A stretch of 64,000 nt of DNA from Bradyrhizobium sp. dw_411 (GCF_018449695.1 NZ_JAAVUY010000006.1:186001-250000); one strand, 5' to 3'; positions 53,771-62,289 are shown, counted from the stretch's first letter. Notes: generated by a model from the letters alone, not told the origin. Translations and numbers: made by a program.

Positions 53771-53808
53771 TGTACACATTTTTGATCAGATACCGCCAAT
53801 ACTGTACA
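53771..53808. promoter_or_regulatory. Paired TGTACA elements between gntR and the catabolic operon
   Basis: TTGTACACA and CTGTACACA (cores at 53771-53776 and 53803-53808) are 32 bases apart, about three turns of the helix, so both face the same side. TTGACA at 53752-53757 is a possible -35 box. FCD-type GntR regulators often bind such TGT...ACA palindromes. Confidence 0.5.
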
Positions 53809-53859
53809 CACATCCCTCTATCCCTTTGGACTCATTATGACTTCGAGAAAGACGACAGG

Positions 53860-54573
53860 ATGCCGGTAAACGCATCGACCAACTATGCAGTGGCGCCGGA
53901 AGTTCACGCGCTTCCCATCGCGGGCTCTTCCGACCTGTTTGCGGTGCGCCGAATCTACTGCGTCGGCCGCAATTATCTCGACCACATCAGGGAAATGAAG
54001 GAAGCGGATGAGCGCGATCCGCCGTTTTTCTTCCAGAAGCCGGCCGATGCCCTCGTGCAGAACCGGGCCTCGATTCCCTATCCCGACGATACGCAAGATT
54101 TCCAGTACGAGATCGAGCTTGTCGTCGCGATCGGCGCGCAGGGCCGCAAGGTTTCCGTCGCAAAGGCGCTGGACCTCGTATTTGGTTATGGCGTCGGGCT
54201 CGACATGACGCGCCGCGATCGCCAGCGCGACGCGCGCGACCGCCGCCTGCCGTGGGAAATGGGAAAGTCGTTCGACGGCTCGGCGCCCTGCACCGCCATC
54301 GTGCCAGTGGCGAAAAGCGGCCATCCCGATCGCGGCGCGATCACACTGCATGTCAACGGCGTCGAAAAACAGCGCGGCGATCTTTCCGAACTGATCTGGA
54401 AGGTGCCGGAAATCATCGCCAACCTGTCGATGCAATATGAATTGCGGCCCGGCGATCTGATCTTCACGGGAACCCCGGCCGGCGTCGGCCCGCTTGTACC
54501 CGGTGACCGGATTGTGGGCGAGATCGCCGGCTTCGAACAACTCCACCTTCATATTACAGAACCGAGAGCTTGA
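53860..54573 (+). CDS. Fumarylacetoacetate hydrolase-family enzyme (fumarylpyruvate hydrolase-like)
   Basis: 237 aa from ATG 53860. The FAH core follows a short N-terminal strand: IYCVGRNYLDHIREM, PFFFQKPADAL, the metal-binding Glu-x-Glu in YEIELVVAIG with Asp in GLDMTRRDRQ, and TGTPAGVGPL near the C-terminus. The set FFFQKPADA / DMTRRD / WEMGKSFDGSAP is close to NagK-type fumarylpyruvate hydrolases of the gentisate pathway, so a C-C bond cleaving or acylpyruvate hydrolase role is likely. It is the first gene of the GntR-controlled operon. Confidence 0.88.
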   Translation: MPVNASTNYAVAPEVHALPIAGSSDLFAVRRIYCVGRNYLDHIREMKEADERDPPFFFQKPADALVQNRASIPYPDDTQDFQYEIELVVAIGAQGRKVSVAKALDLVFGYGVGLDMTRRDRQRDARDRRLPWEMGKSFDGSAPCTAIVPVAKSGHPDRGAITLHVNGVEKQRGDLSELIWKVPEIIANLSMQYELRPGDLIFTGTPAGVGPLVPGDRIVGEIAGFEQLHLHITEPRA

Positions 54574-54576
54574 GCC

Positions 54577-55452
54577 ATGCTGCCTACCGAACGCATCAGC
54601 TACGACCCGATCGTCGGACGCAAAAAACAGACCTTGCCCGACGGCGCGCGGATGGCCGTCTGGGTCATCGTCAATGTCGAGGAATGGGACATCCAGAAGA
54701 CGATGCCGCGCACCGTCCTCACGCCGCCGGCGGGCGGATCGCCGATGCCGGATATTCCGAACTGGGCCTGGCACGAATACGGCAACCGCGTCGGCTTCTG
54801 GCGTTTTGTCGAAATACTCGACAATCTGAACATCACCGCCGCACTCGCGATCAATGGAACGGCGATCAAGGCTTATGAGCCGATCACGCGCGCCGCGGTC
54901 GAGCGCAAATGGGAATTCATCGGCCACGGGCTGACCCAGACCAACATGCAGCACGTCAAGAACGAGCGCGAAGATATCATCGCAACGCGTACAGAAATCG
55001 AGCGCGTCACCGGCCGCAAACCGCGCGGCTGGCTCGGACCTGGCCTGACCGAAACCTGGAAAACGCCTGATCTGTTGATCGAAGAAGGCTTCGACTACGT
55101 CGCCGACTGGGTGCTCGACGATCAACCCGTGTGGCTGAAGACCCGGACCAAGCCGATCCTCAATGTGCCCTACACCCAGGAATGCAACGACGTCGCGATG
55201 ATGCTGATCCAGCACCACGCCGCGACCGAGTACCGTAATCGCGCCATCGATCAGTTCAATCAGATCTATTCGGATGCAGCGGACTCCGCCCGCATCATGG
55301 CGCTGGTCGTGCACCCCTACATCATGGGCGCGCCGCATCGCGCGCGCTATTTCCGTGAAGCGCTCGAACACATGCGGGCGCACAAGGATGTGGTGTTCTG
55401 GACCGGCGAGCGCATCCACGACTGGTTCGTCGCCTCGAACAAGCCAGTCTGA
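54577..55452 (+). CDS. Polysaccharide deacetylase-family (PuuE-like) protein
   Basis: 291 aa; the ATG is 3 bases after the hydrolase stop. NodB-homology fold: the strand LPDGARMAVWVIVNVEEWD has Glu-Glu where classical deacetylases have Asp-Asp. Other boxes are WEFIGHGLTQTN (His), PRGWLGPGLTETW and VVHPYIMGAPHR. These are typical of the PuuE allantoinase/cyclic imidase branch rather than chitin or peptidoglycan deacetylases, and there is no signal peptide. A cytosolic hydrolase opening a cyclic amide, imide or ureide is inferred, next to an acylpyruvate-type hydrolase. Confidence 0.85.
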   Translation: MLPTERISYDPIVGRKKQTLPDGARMAVWVIVNVEEWDIQKTMPRTVLTPPAGGSPMPDIPNWAWHEYGNRVGFWRFVEILDNLNITAALAINGTAIKAYEPITRAAVERKWEFIGHGLTQTNMQHVKNEREDIIATRTEIERVTGRKPRGWLGPGLTETWKTPDLLIEEGFDYVADWVLDDQPVWLKTRTKPILNVPYTQECNDVAMMLIQHHAATEYRNRAIDQFNQIYSDAADSARIMALVVHPYIMGAPHRARYFREALEHMRAHKDVVFWTGERIHDWFVASNKPV

Positions 55453-55520
55453 TACTTCGGGCCGGCCTGACACCTCAGACCGGCCTGAACCTTCATCACC
55501 ATTGCATTGGACATCCGCGT

Positions 55521-56762
55521 ATGACTGAGATTGCCCAGGAAAGCACTTCGAGCGAAAGCGGCGAAACAGTTTCGCTGCTCGCCTCGCTGGCGATCATCAT
55601 TCTGATCCTGACTTACTGCGTCAATGCGATGGACCGGGCGCTATTCCCGCTGCTCCTGACCGACGTGCGGCGCGAATACGGCCTCAATCTGCAGCAGGCT
55701 GGACTGATGTCGACCATCTTCACGTTCGGCATGGCCATTGCCGGCCTGCCGACCGGCTATCTCACCGCGCGCTTCTCGCGCAAGACGGTGATGCAGATCG
55801 GAATCCTGATTTACTCGGTCGGCACCATCGTCACCACCGCTGCCGTCGGCTACGGCGACATGCTGGTCTATCGCGCGATCACCGGCGTCGGCGAAGCCAT
55901 GCAGTTGACCGCGCTGCTGGCGATCTTCGCGGGCTATTTCACGCGCTACAAGGCGGCGGCCCTCGGATGCCTCAACATTGCCTACGCCCTGGGTGCCGCG
56001 ATCGCCCCGGCGCTGGGGACAAGCCTGCTCGTCGCCTATGGCTCGTGGCGCGTGCCCATGATCGTGTTCGGCGCGATCGGACTTGGCATGATGGTAGTGG
56101 TGGCGGCCGTGCTGCGACCCTGGCTCAGCGAAGCCGAGAGTCAAAAAGCCGCCACAACGACAGCCGCAACCGGGGGTGCAACAACGCTACGAAACACCAA
56201 CACCATCATCCTGGTCTGTCTCAGCATCGCCTTCGGTCTCGCGCTGTACGGCTATCTCGGCATGTATCCGACCTTCCTGCGCGAAGAACTGCACTTCGCG
56301 CCGCCGGATATCGGGCGGGTGATGAGTTCGTATGGCCTCGGTGTTCTGGTCTCGATCTTCACCGGGTGGCTGGGCGACCGCTTTTCGGCGCGCATCGTGC
56401 TTCCCATCGCCTTTGTTGCCGGTGCCGCGATCTGCCTCGCGCTTTTCAACGGACCCACCGGCGTCATGGAGCAGGCGACGCTCTCCTGCCTGCTCGGCAT
56501 GATTTTCAGTGGCACGCTGTTCGTGAACATTGCCGGCTACAGCGTAAAGTCGGTCTCGGGACCGCTGGCCGGACGCGCCTCCGGCATATTCATTACCGCG
56601 CTGTACGGCTCTGCGACCGTCGCCGGCTATATCATCGGCTGGGTCGCATCGCTCGCGGGCTGGACCAAGGCCGGAAATATTCAGCTCGTCGGGCTTTGCC
56701 TGTTCGCCGCGGTGCTGTCGCTGTTCCTCAAACCGGCTCTGATGGCTGCACGCGCGAAATGA
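55521..56762 (+). CDS. MFS transporter
   Basis: 413 aa with 12 predicted helices. TM1-2 hold the MFS motif region (LPTGYLTARFSRKTVMQIGI, similar to motif A). The central loop (about 205-225) is short. It starts ILTYCVNAMDRALFPLLLTD. Its stop overlaps the start of the NMT1-like gene by 4 bases (ATGA). It is inferred to import the compound that the operon's hydrolases degrade. Confidence 0.9.
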   Translation: MTEIAQESTSSESGETVSLLASLAIIILILTYCVNAMDRALFPLLLTDVRREYGLNLQQAGLMSTIFTFGMAIAGLPTGYLTARFSRKTVMQIGILIYSVGTIVTTAAVGYGDMLVYRAITGVGEAMQLTALLAIFAGYFTRYKAAALGCLNIAYALGAAIAPALGTSLLVAYGSWRVPMIVFGAIGLGMMVVVAAVLRPWLSEAESQKAATTTAATGGATTLRNTNTIILVCLSIAFGLALYGYLGMYPTFLREELHFAPPDIGRVMSSYGLGVLVSIFTGWLGDRFSARIVLPIAFVAGAAICLALFNGPTGVMEQATLSCLLGMIFSGTLFVNIAGYSVKSVSGPLAGRASGIFITALYGSATVAGYIIGWVASLAGWTKAGNIQLVGLCLFAAVLSLFLKPALMAARAK

Positions 56763-57709
56763 ACACACCTGACAATGATCTGGCGCTGGTTCGCGTCAAC
56801 GTATTTCCTGGCGGCTTCAACTGGGGACTTTATGTCGGCATCGACACGGGATTGTTCGCCCGTGAGGGCCTTCGCATAGAGATGCAGCATACGCCGAACT
56901 CCGTCGCCCAGATGACGGATATGGCCAGTGGAAAATTCGACATCGCGATGACCGGCGTCGACAACATCGTGGCCTATGTCGAGGGCCAGGGTGAGGCGCC
57001 GATCGGACCGCAGCCGGATTTCTTTGCCTTCATGGGCAGCGACAGCGCCTTTTTGAGCCTTGTCTGCCTCGCCGACATCAAGGCGATCGCGGAGTTGCAG
57101 GGAAAGCAGCTTCTGGTCGATGCCATGACGACCGGCTACGCCTTCGTTCTCTACGACATCCTGCGCCGCGCCGGTTTGCCGGCGGAGACCTATGAGGTCA
57201 CACGCGCCGGCGGCATGATCGAGCGATGGACCCGATTGCGCGCCGGCGAAGGCGACGGCACGCTGCTGTCGGCGCCTTATAATCTCATCGCCAAGGCGCA
57301 CGGCCTCAACGAGCTGGCACGCGCGGTCGACACCATCGGCCCTTATCAGGGCAATGTCGGCGCCGCGCGCCGTAGCTGGGCCAACGCCAACGAAAAGACC
57401 GTCATCGGTTATATCAGAGCTTACCGCGACGCCATCGACTGGCTGTACGCGCCGCAAAATCGCAGCGAAGCCATCGCCATTCTCAAGCGAAACCTCCCAC
57501 AGATGACGGAAGACGTCGCGGTCGCCAGCTACGACGAGCTGCTGCATCCGAAATACGGCTTCTATCGCGATGGCGAGATCGACCAAGCCGGTCTGGCCAA
57601 TGTGCTCGCCCTGCGCTCGCGTTATGGCAAACCGCAGATGACATTGAATAATCCTGACAAATACATCGATCGCCGATTCCTTGAGGCCAGCCGGCGAACC
57701 GGCAGCTAA
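56759..57709 (+). CDS. NMT1/SsuA-like protein without a signal peptide (paralogue of 751-1689)
   Basis: 316 aa from the ATG overlapping the MFS stop (ATGA), which fixes the start and excludes a signal peptide. The domain begins at residue 10 (LVRVNVFPGGFNWGLYVG) and shows IDTGLFAREGLRIEM, KFDIAMTGVDNIVAYVEGQG and TTGYAFVLYDIL, shared almost word for word with the protein at 751-1689. No ABC permease or ATPase is nearby, so it is unlikely to be a transport component. A cytosolic enzyme (compare THI5 or 4,5-dihydroxyphthalate decarboxylase) or ligand-binding partner is inferred. Confidence 0.85.
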   Translation: MNTPDNDLALVRVNVFPGGFNWGLYVGIDTGLFAREGLRIEMQHTPNSVAQMTDMASGKFDIAMTGVDNIVAYVEGQGEAPIGPQPDFFAFMGSDSAFLSLVCLADIKAIAELQGKQLLVDAMTTGYAFVLYDILRRAGLPAETYEVTRAGGMIERWTRLRAGEGDGTLLSAPYNLIAKAHGLNELARAVDTIGPYQGNVGAARRSWANANEKTVIGYIRAYRDAIDWLYAPQNRSEAIAILKRNLPQMTEDVAVASYDELLHPKYGFYRDGEIDQAGLANVLALRSRYGKPQMTLNNPDKYIDRRFLEASRRTGS

Positions 57710-57725
57710 TCCAGCAGCGGGTTGC

Positions 57726-58868
57726 CTACACCGGCCCATTACCGGCCAGCGGATTGGCAAATCCGGCGGCGAGCTTGACCAGATCGGCCTGGCGGCTGGC
57801 GCCTGTCTTGGAGAACACGCGGGACAAATGGGTCTTGACGGTCGTTTCGGCGACACCCAGCGCTTTTGAAGTTTCCGGCACGCCTCCGACATCGACAATC
57901 GCAAGCAGCACGCGCAATTCCGCCGGCGTCAGTCCAAAGGCGCGCGCGACCAGCTTGCCGCAGGATTGGCCATCCAGCTCGGCCTTGCGAACAAAGACCG
58001 CCGCCACAGCCTTCCAAGACGGCGGCTTCAACGAGAATTCCTGCAACGATGCCTCAGCGCCATCGCGTATCACCGCCGTCAGCGGCAACAAATGCGCGAC
58101 GTAGCGTGTGCCGTCATGTGCGATCAGCGAAAAGGCGTTACTCCCCGCCGTCGCACCAGCGCCGCCATCGGCGATCATCTGGCGCAAATCCTGGTTGGCC
58201 TGCCCGTCGCGCGCGACAAGCTGTCCGGCCGCCACGCGCAGAAAGTCCTCTGCGCACAGCATGCCACGACCGGCCACATTGGCATGGACGATACGGCATT
58301 GGGCATCGACCAGGAATATCCCGGCGCCGAGGCCATCCAGCGTATGGGCCAACGACGCCGCTTCGGATGTCTTGTATTCGATCATCCTGTTGATCGTCAG
58401 CGAGCGGTGAGCATGCGGAACGATCTGCGCGATACGCTGCCGCATGTCGTCGTCCACCATGTGCTTGCCCGCGAGAACGGTAAGAAGAACCGGGCAATTC
58501 GGGTTTGAATTTTCGAGCACGACATTCGCCGCATCGACACAGCCCTGGGGCCGCAACCATTCCTGATAGAACCGCCCGTGGCGGTATTCATCAAAGGCAA
58601 CGAGATCCGGAATGCTGACGACCTGCCCCAAAGGCGGCAAGCAATCGAGCGGATCGAACTTGGAATGGCTATCCGAATAAAGCTGGATGTAATGCGGATC
58701 GGCGCCGCAGTAATAATGCGTCACCCCGGATTTGCTGATGGAATCTTTCGAGAATATCCCGCAGGCGCGGCCACCGACAAATTCATTGATCCCGACCACA
58801 ACATCGTTCCATCGCGCGGGCTCAAGCGCCGCATCGTAGATGTCCTCGATCAGATCCGTGATCTTCAT
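57726..58868 (-). CDS. LuxR-type helix-turn-helix regulator with long N-terminal sensor
   Basis: 380 aa from ATG 58868; ATGs at 58880 and 58949 are also possible. The C-terminal LuxR domain (about 315-370) has LTPAELRVLLAIVDVGGVPE and VAETTVKTHLSRVFSKTGAS. The N-terminal two thirds are not an AHL-binding domain; a PAS-like middle (IFLVDAQCRIVHANVAGRGM at about 200) is visible. Proteins of this layout are frequent in Bradyrhizobium-like genomes. No cognate synthase is nearby. Confidence 0.85.
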   Translation of the reverse strand: MKITDLIEDIYDAALEPARWNDVVVGINEFVGGRACGIFSKDSISKSGVTHYYCGADPHYIQLYSDSHSKFDPLDCLPPLGQVVSIPDLVAFDEYRHGRFYQEWLRPQGCVDAANVVLENSNPNCPVLLTVLAGKHMVDDDMRQRIAQIVPHAHRSLTINRMIEYKTSEAASLAHTLDGLGAGIFLVDAQCRIVHANVAGRGMLCAEDFLRVAAGQLVARDGQANQDLRQMIADGGAGATAGSNAFSLIAHDGTRYVAHLLPLTAVIRDGAEASLQEFSLKPPSWKAVAAVFVRKAELDGQSCGKLVARAFGLTPAELRVLLAIVDVGGVPETSKALGVAETTVKTHLSRVFSKTGASRQADLVKLAAGFANPLAGNGPV

Positions 58869-58978
58869 GGGTCCGCGCATGAAACTGGTCTGTTGGTTGA
58901 AAAGCCGGCCGATCCCCGCGGCCTGCCGGCTGATGCTTGGGAGATGCATCAGCCGGCAGCGAGGTTCTGATACCTGCC

Positions 58979-59380
58979 TTAGCGGAGGCTGGCAGTCCGA
59001 TGTCTCAAATGATGACCCCGATGCGCGAGATGCCGACCGCGCGAATGCATCCGGGCGTGATGCCGGCCACCCTCACGGCGTCCGGCCTCGTGACGACTGC
59101 CGCCGTCATGATGGCCGCGACCGGCGATGATGGGATGAATCGTATTGACGATACGGCCCGAAGTTACCGAGCCTTGAGACGAGCCTTGGGACCGGCCGCC
59201 TGCATTATTTCCGCCGCCCGCGTTGCTGCCCATGCCGCCGCCTTCATGGCCACCCATGCCGCCGTGACCACCGCCGCCGCCGCGCGCAAATGCGCCGTTG
59301 GCCGAAACGACCGCGACGCTCAGGGCGCCCGCAAGCGCCAGCACCGGCAGCACCGCGCGCAAAGACCATGATAAATTCAT
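58979..59380 (-). CDS. Exported Gly/His/Arg-rich small protein
   Basis: 133 aa from ATG 59380 with GGAG 8 bases upstream. Signal peptide of about 34 residues (VLPVLALAGALSVAVVSANG). The mature part is mostly Gly, His, Ser, Arg and Asn (GGGGGHGGMGGHEGGGMGSN; later RHHARMHSRGRHLAHRGHH). It has no known fold; the His-rich C-terminus could bind metal. It lies between regulators and does not belong to an obvious operon. Confidence 0.65.
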   Translation of the reverse strand: MNLSWSLRAVLPVLALAGALSVAVVSANGAFARGGGGGHGGMGGHEGGGMGSNAGGGNNAGGRSQGSSQGSVTSGRIVNTIHPIIAGRGHHDGGSRHEAGRREGGRHHARMHSRGRHLAHRGHHLRHRTASLR

Positions 59381-59522
59381 TTCAAACTCCATCTGTTGAT
59401 GCAGAATTCCTGCATCGTATTTTTAATCTGACTTCGCCCGGTCGCCGGAACTCCATACGAAAGACCAAGGCCGGCAGGTTTTTATTCCCGCACATCATCC
59501 GAAGCTTGGACGGAGACGACAA

Positions 59523-59801
59523 TCATCGGACTCGCCGCGATGGATCGTGCGGGGCGCCATTCAATTCGTTATTCGCAAGGCTGCGCTCCGCAAACGTTTC
59601 GATCCGTTGCTCATGGCGAGCGAGCACTGCAACAATCCAGCCGTGGAGAAAACCGCGGGCCAACCGGCAATAGACGCGTACGCGCAGCCGCACGCCGGTG
59701 AAAAATTCCGGCCCGATGGGACCGAAGGTTCCGAGCACAAACATATGAGATGCGATGGACATGGTGATGGCGATCAGCGCCGCCAGATAGCAAGCTCTCA
59801 T
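59523..59801 (-). CDS. Small hydrophobic protein coupled to the AraC gene
   Basis: 92 aa whose ATG overlaps the AraC stop codon (ATGA), suggesting coupled translation. An N-terminal membrane helix (ACYLAALIAITMSIASHMFV) is followed by a basic segment. The last 30 residues are charged. The family was not recognised. It may be a small membrane partner or target of the AraC protein. It could also be a chance frame, but overlap and hydrophobic profile favour a gene. Confidence 0.55.
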   Translation of the reverse strand: MRACYLAALIAITMSIASHMFVLGTFGPIGPEFFTGVRLRVRVYCRLARGFLHGWIVAVLARHEQRIETFAERSLANNELNGAPHDPSRRVR

Positions 59802-60766
59802 CCCCGGTCTCCCCGCACATCACGGGGGGTAAATCCGTAAAGCCGGCGGAAGCGCCGGTTGAAATACGACAGGTCACCAAAGCCGACGTCATAGGCGATC
59901 GTGCTGATCGCGGCGTGACTGAAATTGGGATCGCACAACAGGCGATGCGCCCGCGTCAGCCGTTGCGCCATCAGGAATTCGGAAAACGTCGTGCCGTCGG
60001 CTTCGAACAGACGCTGCACGTATCGTGGCGTCACGTTCAGACTGGCCGCGACGGACGCGACCGAGGTGTCACGCCGGTGACTGTGGGCGACGATGTATGA
60101 TTTGGCCAGCTTCAAGCGCGCGGCCCGCAATCCGCGGGTCCTCGCGGTTTCGGCGAAATCGGCGGTGGGACCGATCGCGAGCGTCAGGAGATCGTGGACA
60201 TGCCGGACGGAGAGATTGAGCAGCTTCGAATCCATCGAGGCGCCGGCGTCCAGTAGCCAGCCGGCATAATATCCAAGCAGTTTTAGCGCGCCGTGATCGC
60301 CGGAGATCGGCCGCAGCAAGCGGTCGTCGACACCGGACACGTCGGATTCGAGTATCGCGCGGGGAACCCGCAATGTGAGTGATCGGCCGAGCGTGGTTCG
60401 ATGAAACGAGGCCGCTTCGCTGCCGCTCAGCAGGATAGCTTCATGCGCCCGCAGGCTCTGCTGCCGGCCGCCGGATGACACGATCGCCGCGCCCATCCGG
60501 TTGATCGCCAGCATGATGTCGTCATTGCCATCGGCAAGATATTCACCTCTGCGCGAGATAATCGCCGGTGAAGACGAAGCTTCCATCAATTGCAGGCCCG
60601 GAAGCGTCATCGACGACATCCTCGCCTCGAAGGCGATGTCCTTGACAGGTTCGAGGTCGACGCGAAGCATCACCTTTCCATAGTGCTCGCGCCAATAGGC
60701 GATCCGGTCCGGTTCCGGCAGATGGTCGGTCGAAAATTCAACGATACGGTTGCCAGTTGCTGTCAT
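59798..60766 (-). CDS. AraC-family transcriptional regulator
   Basis: 322 aa. The N-terminal effector domain is of the AraC-binding-like type (RIAYWREHYGKVMLRVDLEP) found in regulators such as FeaR/OxyR-linked AraC proteins. Two helix-turn-helix motifs lie in the C-terminal 100 residues (DTSVASVAASLNVTPRYVQR; then AISTIAYDVGFGDLSYFNRR). It ends coupled to the small membrane protein gene at 59523. Targets are unknown. Confidence 0.9.
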   Translation of the reverse strand: MTATGNRIVEFSTDHLPEPDRIAYWREHYGKVMLRVDLEPVKDIAFEARMSSMTLPGLQLMEASSSPAIISRRGEYLADGNDDIMLAINRMGAAIVSSGGRQQSLRAHEAILLSGSEAASFHRTTLGRSLTLRVPRAILESDVSGVDDRLLRPISGDHGALKLLGYYAGWLLDAGASMDSKLLNLSVRHVHDLLTLAIGPTADFAETARTRGLRAARLKLAKSYIVAHSHRRDTSVASVAASLNVTPRYVQRLFEADGTTFSEFLMAQRLTRAHRLLCDPNFSHAAISTIAYDVGFGDLSYFNRRFRRLYGFTPRDVRGDRG

Positions 60767-60899
60767 GAATCATGCCAATAGTTCTAAGCCTTCCAACCTC
60801 CCCGCATCCTGCATTCCTCTGCCCGCGCCAGCCGTTAAGCAGCGACGCGCCGTTCGGCGTCATCCGATCAGGGGAGAGCACGCAAACGTGTTTTGCCGG

Positions 60900-61460
60900 T
60901 TAGCGATCTGGCGCAGCGCAAGACGGCGAAATGGAAGCCTGGCCGGTCAGCCGTTTATCGAATCGCACCGCGCGCCAATCCGAGGAGCGGGTGAATTCAA
61001 AGCCGGCCTTGCGGGCAAAAGCTTTCATACGATCGTTGGTCTTCAGGGCTTCGCCGAACAGATCGAAAAATCCGAGATTTACGGCGCGGCACTGCAACTC
61101 GCATAACAACGCGGTTCCCAATCCCCGGCGTTGCCAGCGATCGGTCACCGAAATCGCGAACTCGCCGCAATTTTTGCCACGGTCAAAAGCATAACTGGCC
61201 TCGGCAATCATCATAACGCCCGATGAGTCTTCCACCTCGGCCACCAGCGTGAAGCGCTCGGCCCTGCAGCCACGGATCAGGCACTCGAAAGCAATGACGG
61301 AAAAACTGCCGACACTGCCCATGAAGCGATTGTAGCGCGAAGATTCGGAGAGTGATTCGAAATAGTCCGCGAGACTTCCAAGGTCGCCCGAAAACGCTGA
61401 CCTGATCGAGACGCCGGAAGGGAGCTCTGCCAGTGCCGGCGGAGATAGATATTCTGACAT
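60900..61460 (-). CDS. GNAT-family N-acetyltransferase
   Basis: 186 aa from ATG 61460, with GGAG in GGAGCGGGA before it. GNAT fold with the acetyl-CoA motif A (ISVTDRWQRRGLGTALLCEL), preceded by strands FTLVAEVEDSSGVMMIAEAS. The C-terminal part (DRMKAFARKAGFEFTRSSDW) is the end of the domain. The substrate could be a small amine, a peptide N-terminus or a protein Lys. No neighbouring acceptor gene. Confidence 0.88.
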   Translation of the reverse strand: MSEYLSPPALAELPSGVSIRSAFSGDLGSLADYFESLSESSRYNRFMGSVGSFSVIAFECLIRGCRAERFTLVAEVEDSSGVMMIAEASYAFDRGKNCGEFAISVTDRWQRRGLGTALLCELQCRAVNLGFFDLFGEALKTNDRMKAFARKAGFEFTRSSDWRAVRFDKRLTGQASISPSCAAPDR

Positions 61461-61559
61461 TCCCGCTCCATCGCTTTGTTGAGCTGTTATCTTGAGCTTT
61501 TCGAACCGGTCGGACTTGGACCGATGCGTCAATCATTGGGGCGGGGGCGAATCTTCTCT

Positions 61560-61746
61560 CCGTCATTGCGAGCACAGCGAAGCAATCCATCGTTCGAAAT
61601 AAAGAAAGGATGGATTGCTCTCAACGTCGTCCCGGCCTTGAGCCGGGACCCATAACCACAGGATGTTGTGTTGCGCGAAAGCCTTCCAACAGTGTCTTCC
61701 CAACGATGGCCGCGGCGTATGGGTCCCGGCGTTCGCCGGGACGACG
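61560..61746. repeat. Two adjacent palindromic repeat elements
   Basis: At 61560-61619, arms with AAGCAATCCATC / GGATGGATTGCT form one hairpin unit starting GTCATTGCGAG. At 61625-61746, CGTCGTCCCGGCCTTGAGCC with GACCCATA is mirrored by TATGGGTCCCGGCGTTCGCC with GACGACG, an imperfect long palindrome around 60 bases of spacer. Both types recall dispersed intergenic palindromes of Bradyrhizobium-group genomes. Confidence 0.7.
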
Positions 61747-61759
61747 ATGTAGAGACACG

Positions 61760-62270
61760 GTTCCACACTCCCGCGGCGCGATGCGTCCGAGTGATGCCAG
61801 GAATTTTGGCCCTCGAAAGACAGAGGGCGCGGGGAAAGCCGGGTGTCCGATGCACCCGCAGCCGCGCGCGTAGTGGTGGTAGCACGCGCGTTAGTCACCA
61901 CGAGTTCACCGGAAACATCCGGCTTTCCCCGCGCAATGGTTTTAACGGCTTATTTCGTACTCTCCCCGGTGACCGGGCTCTTTTGCCACCGTCGCTTGCA
62001 CCGTCTCTTGCGCAAACTTGACACCAGCGTCGGGGTGTCAGGACCATACGACTTCGCCGTCCGCGCCAAGTGCTCTCGTCAGCAGCACCATTCGCGTCCA
62101 CCGCATCCCGCACCCAACGTCCGTGACGACCGCGAAGCGCCCCTCTTGTGAGCGCGGGATGGCACGGGTTCTACAAATGTTTCGATCGTCAAGAGAAACG
62201 AATTATTTTTCCGGGAGGGACTGGACCACCCAAATCAACTTGAATTCACTCGGCAAATTTCAATTTACGT
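61760..62270. repeat. Long dispersed-type repeat with large inverted arms and spurious frames
   Basis: GCGCGGGGAAAGCCGG (61827-61842) and its exact complement (61919-61934) frame a 76-base GC-rich loop with smaller inverted pieces. About 300 bases of non-coding-looking sequence follow to 62270. From memory, close copies of this unit (arms, then the CTCCCCGGTGACCGG segment, then a GCATCCCGC segment) occur many times in Bradyrhizobium genomes; I cannot verify that here. The open frame at 61843-62151 lies inside it and has no Shine-Dalgarno or domain. Confidence 0.6.
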
Positions 62271-62289
62271 GAGATCGAATTTCGTGCCC

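Noticed and set aside
53818..55473. 551-codon minus-strand frame across the hydrolase and deacetylase genes
   Set aside because: It lies opposite two recognisable enzymes, and its translation matches no family pattern; a composition artefact.
56681..57904. 407-codon minus-strand frame over the second NMT1-like gene
   Set aside because: The plus-strand protein is strongly supported by paralogy and ATGA coupling; the minus frame is a mirror.
61843..62151. 102-codon plus-strand frame inside the long repeat
   Set aside because: It lies wholly within a dispersed-type repeat, has no ribosome-binding site, and its low-complexity content has no fold features; probably one of the spurious frames this repeat creates.
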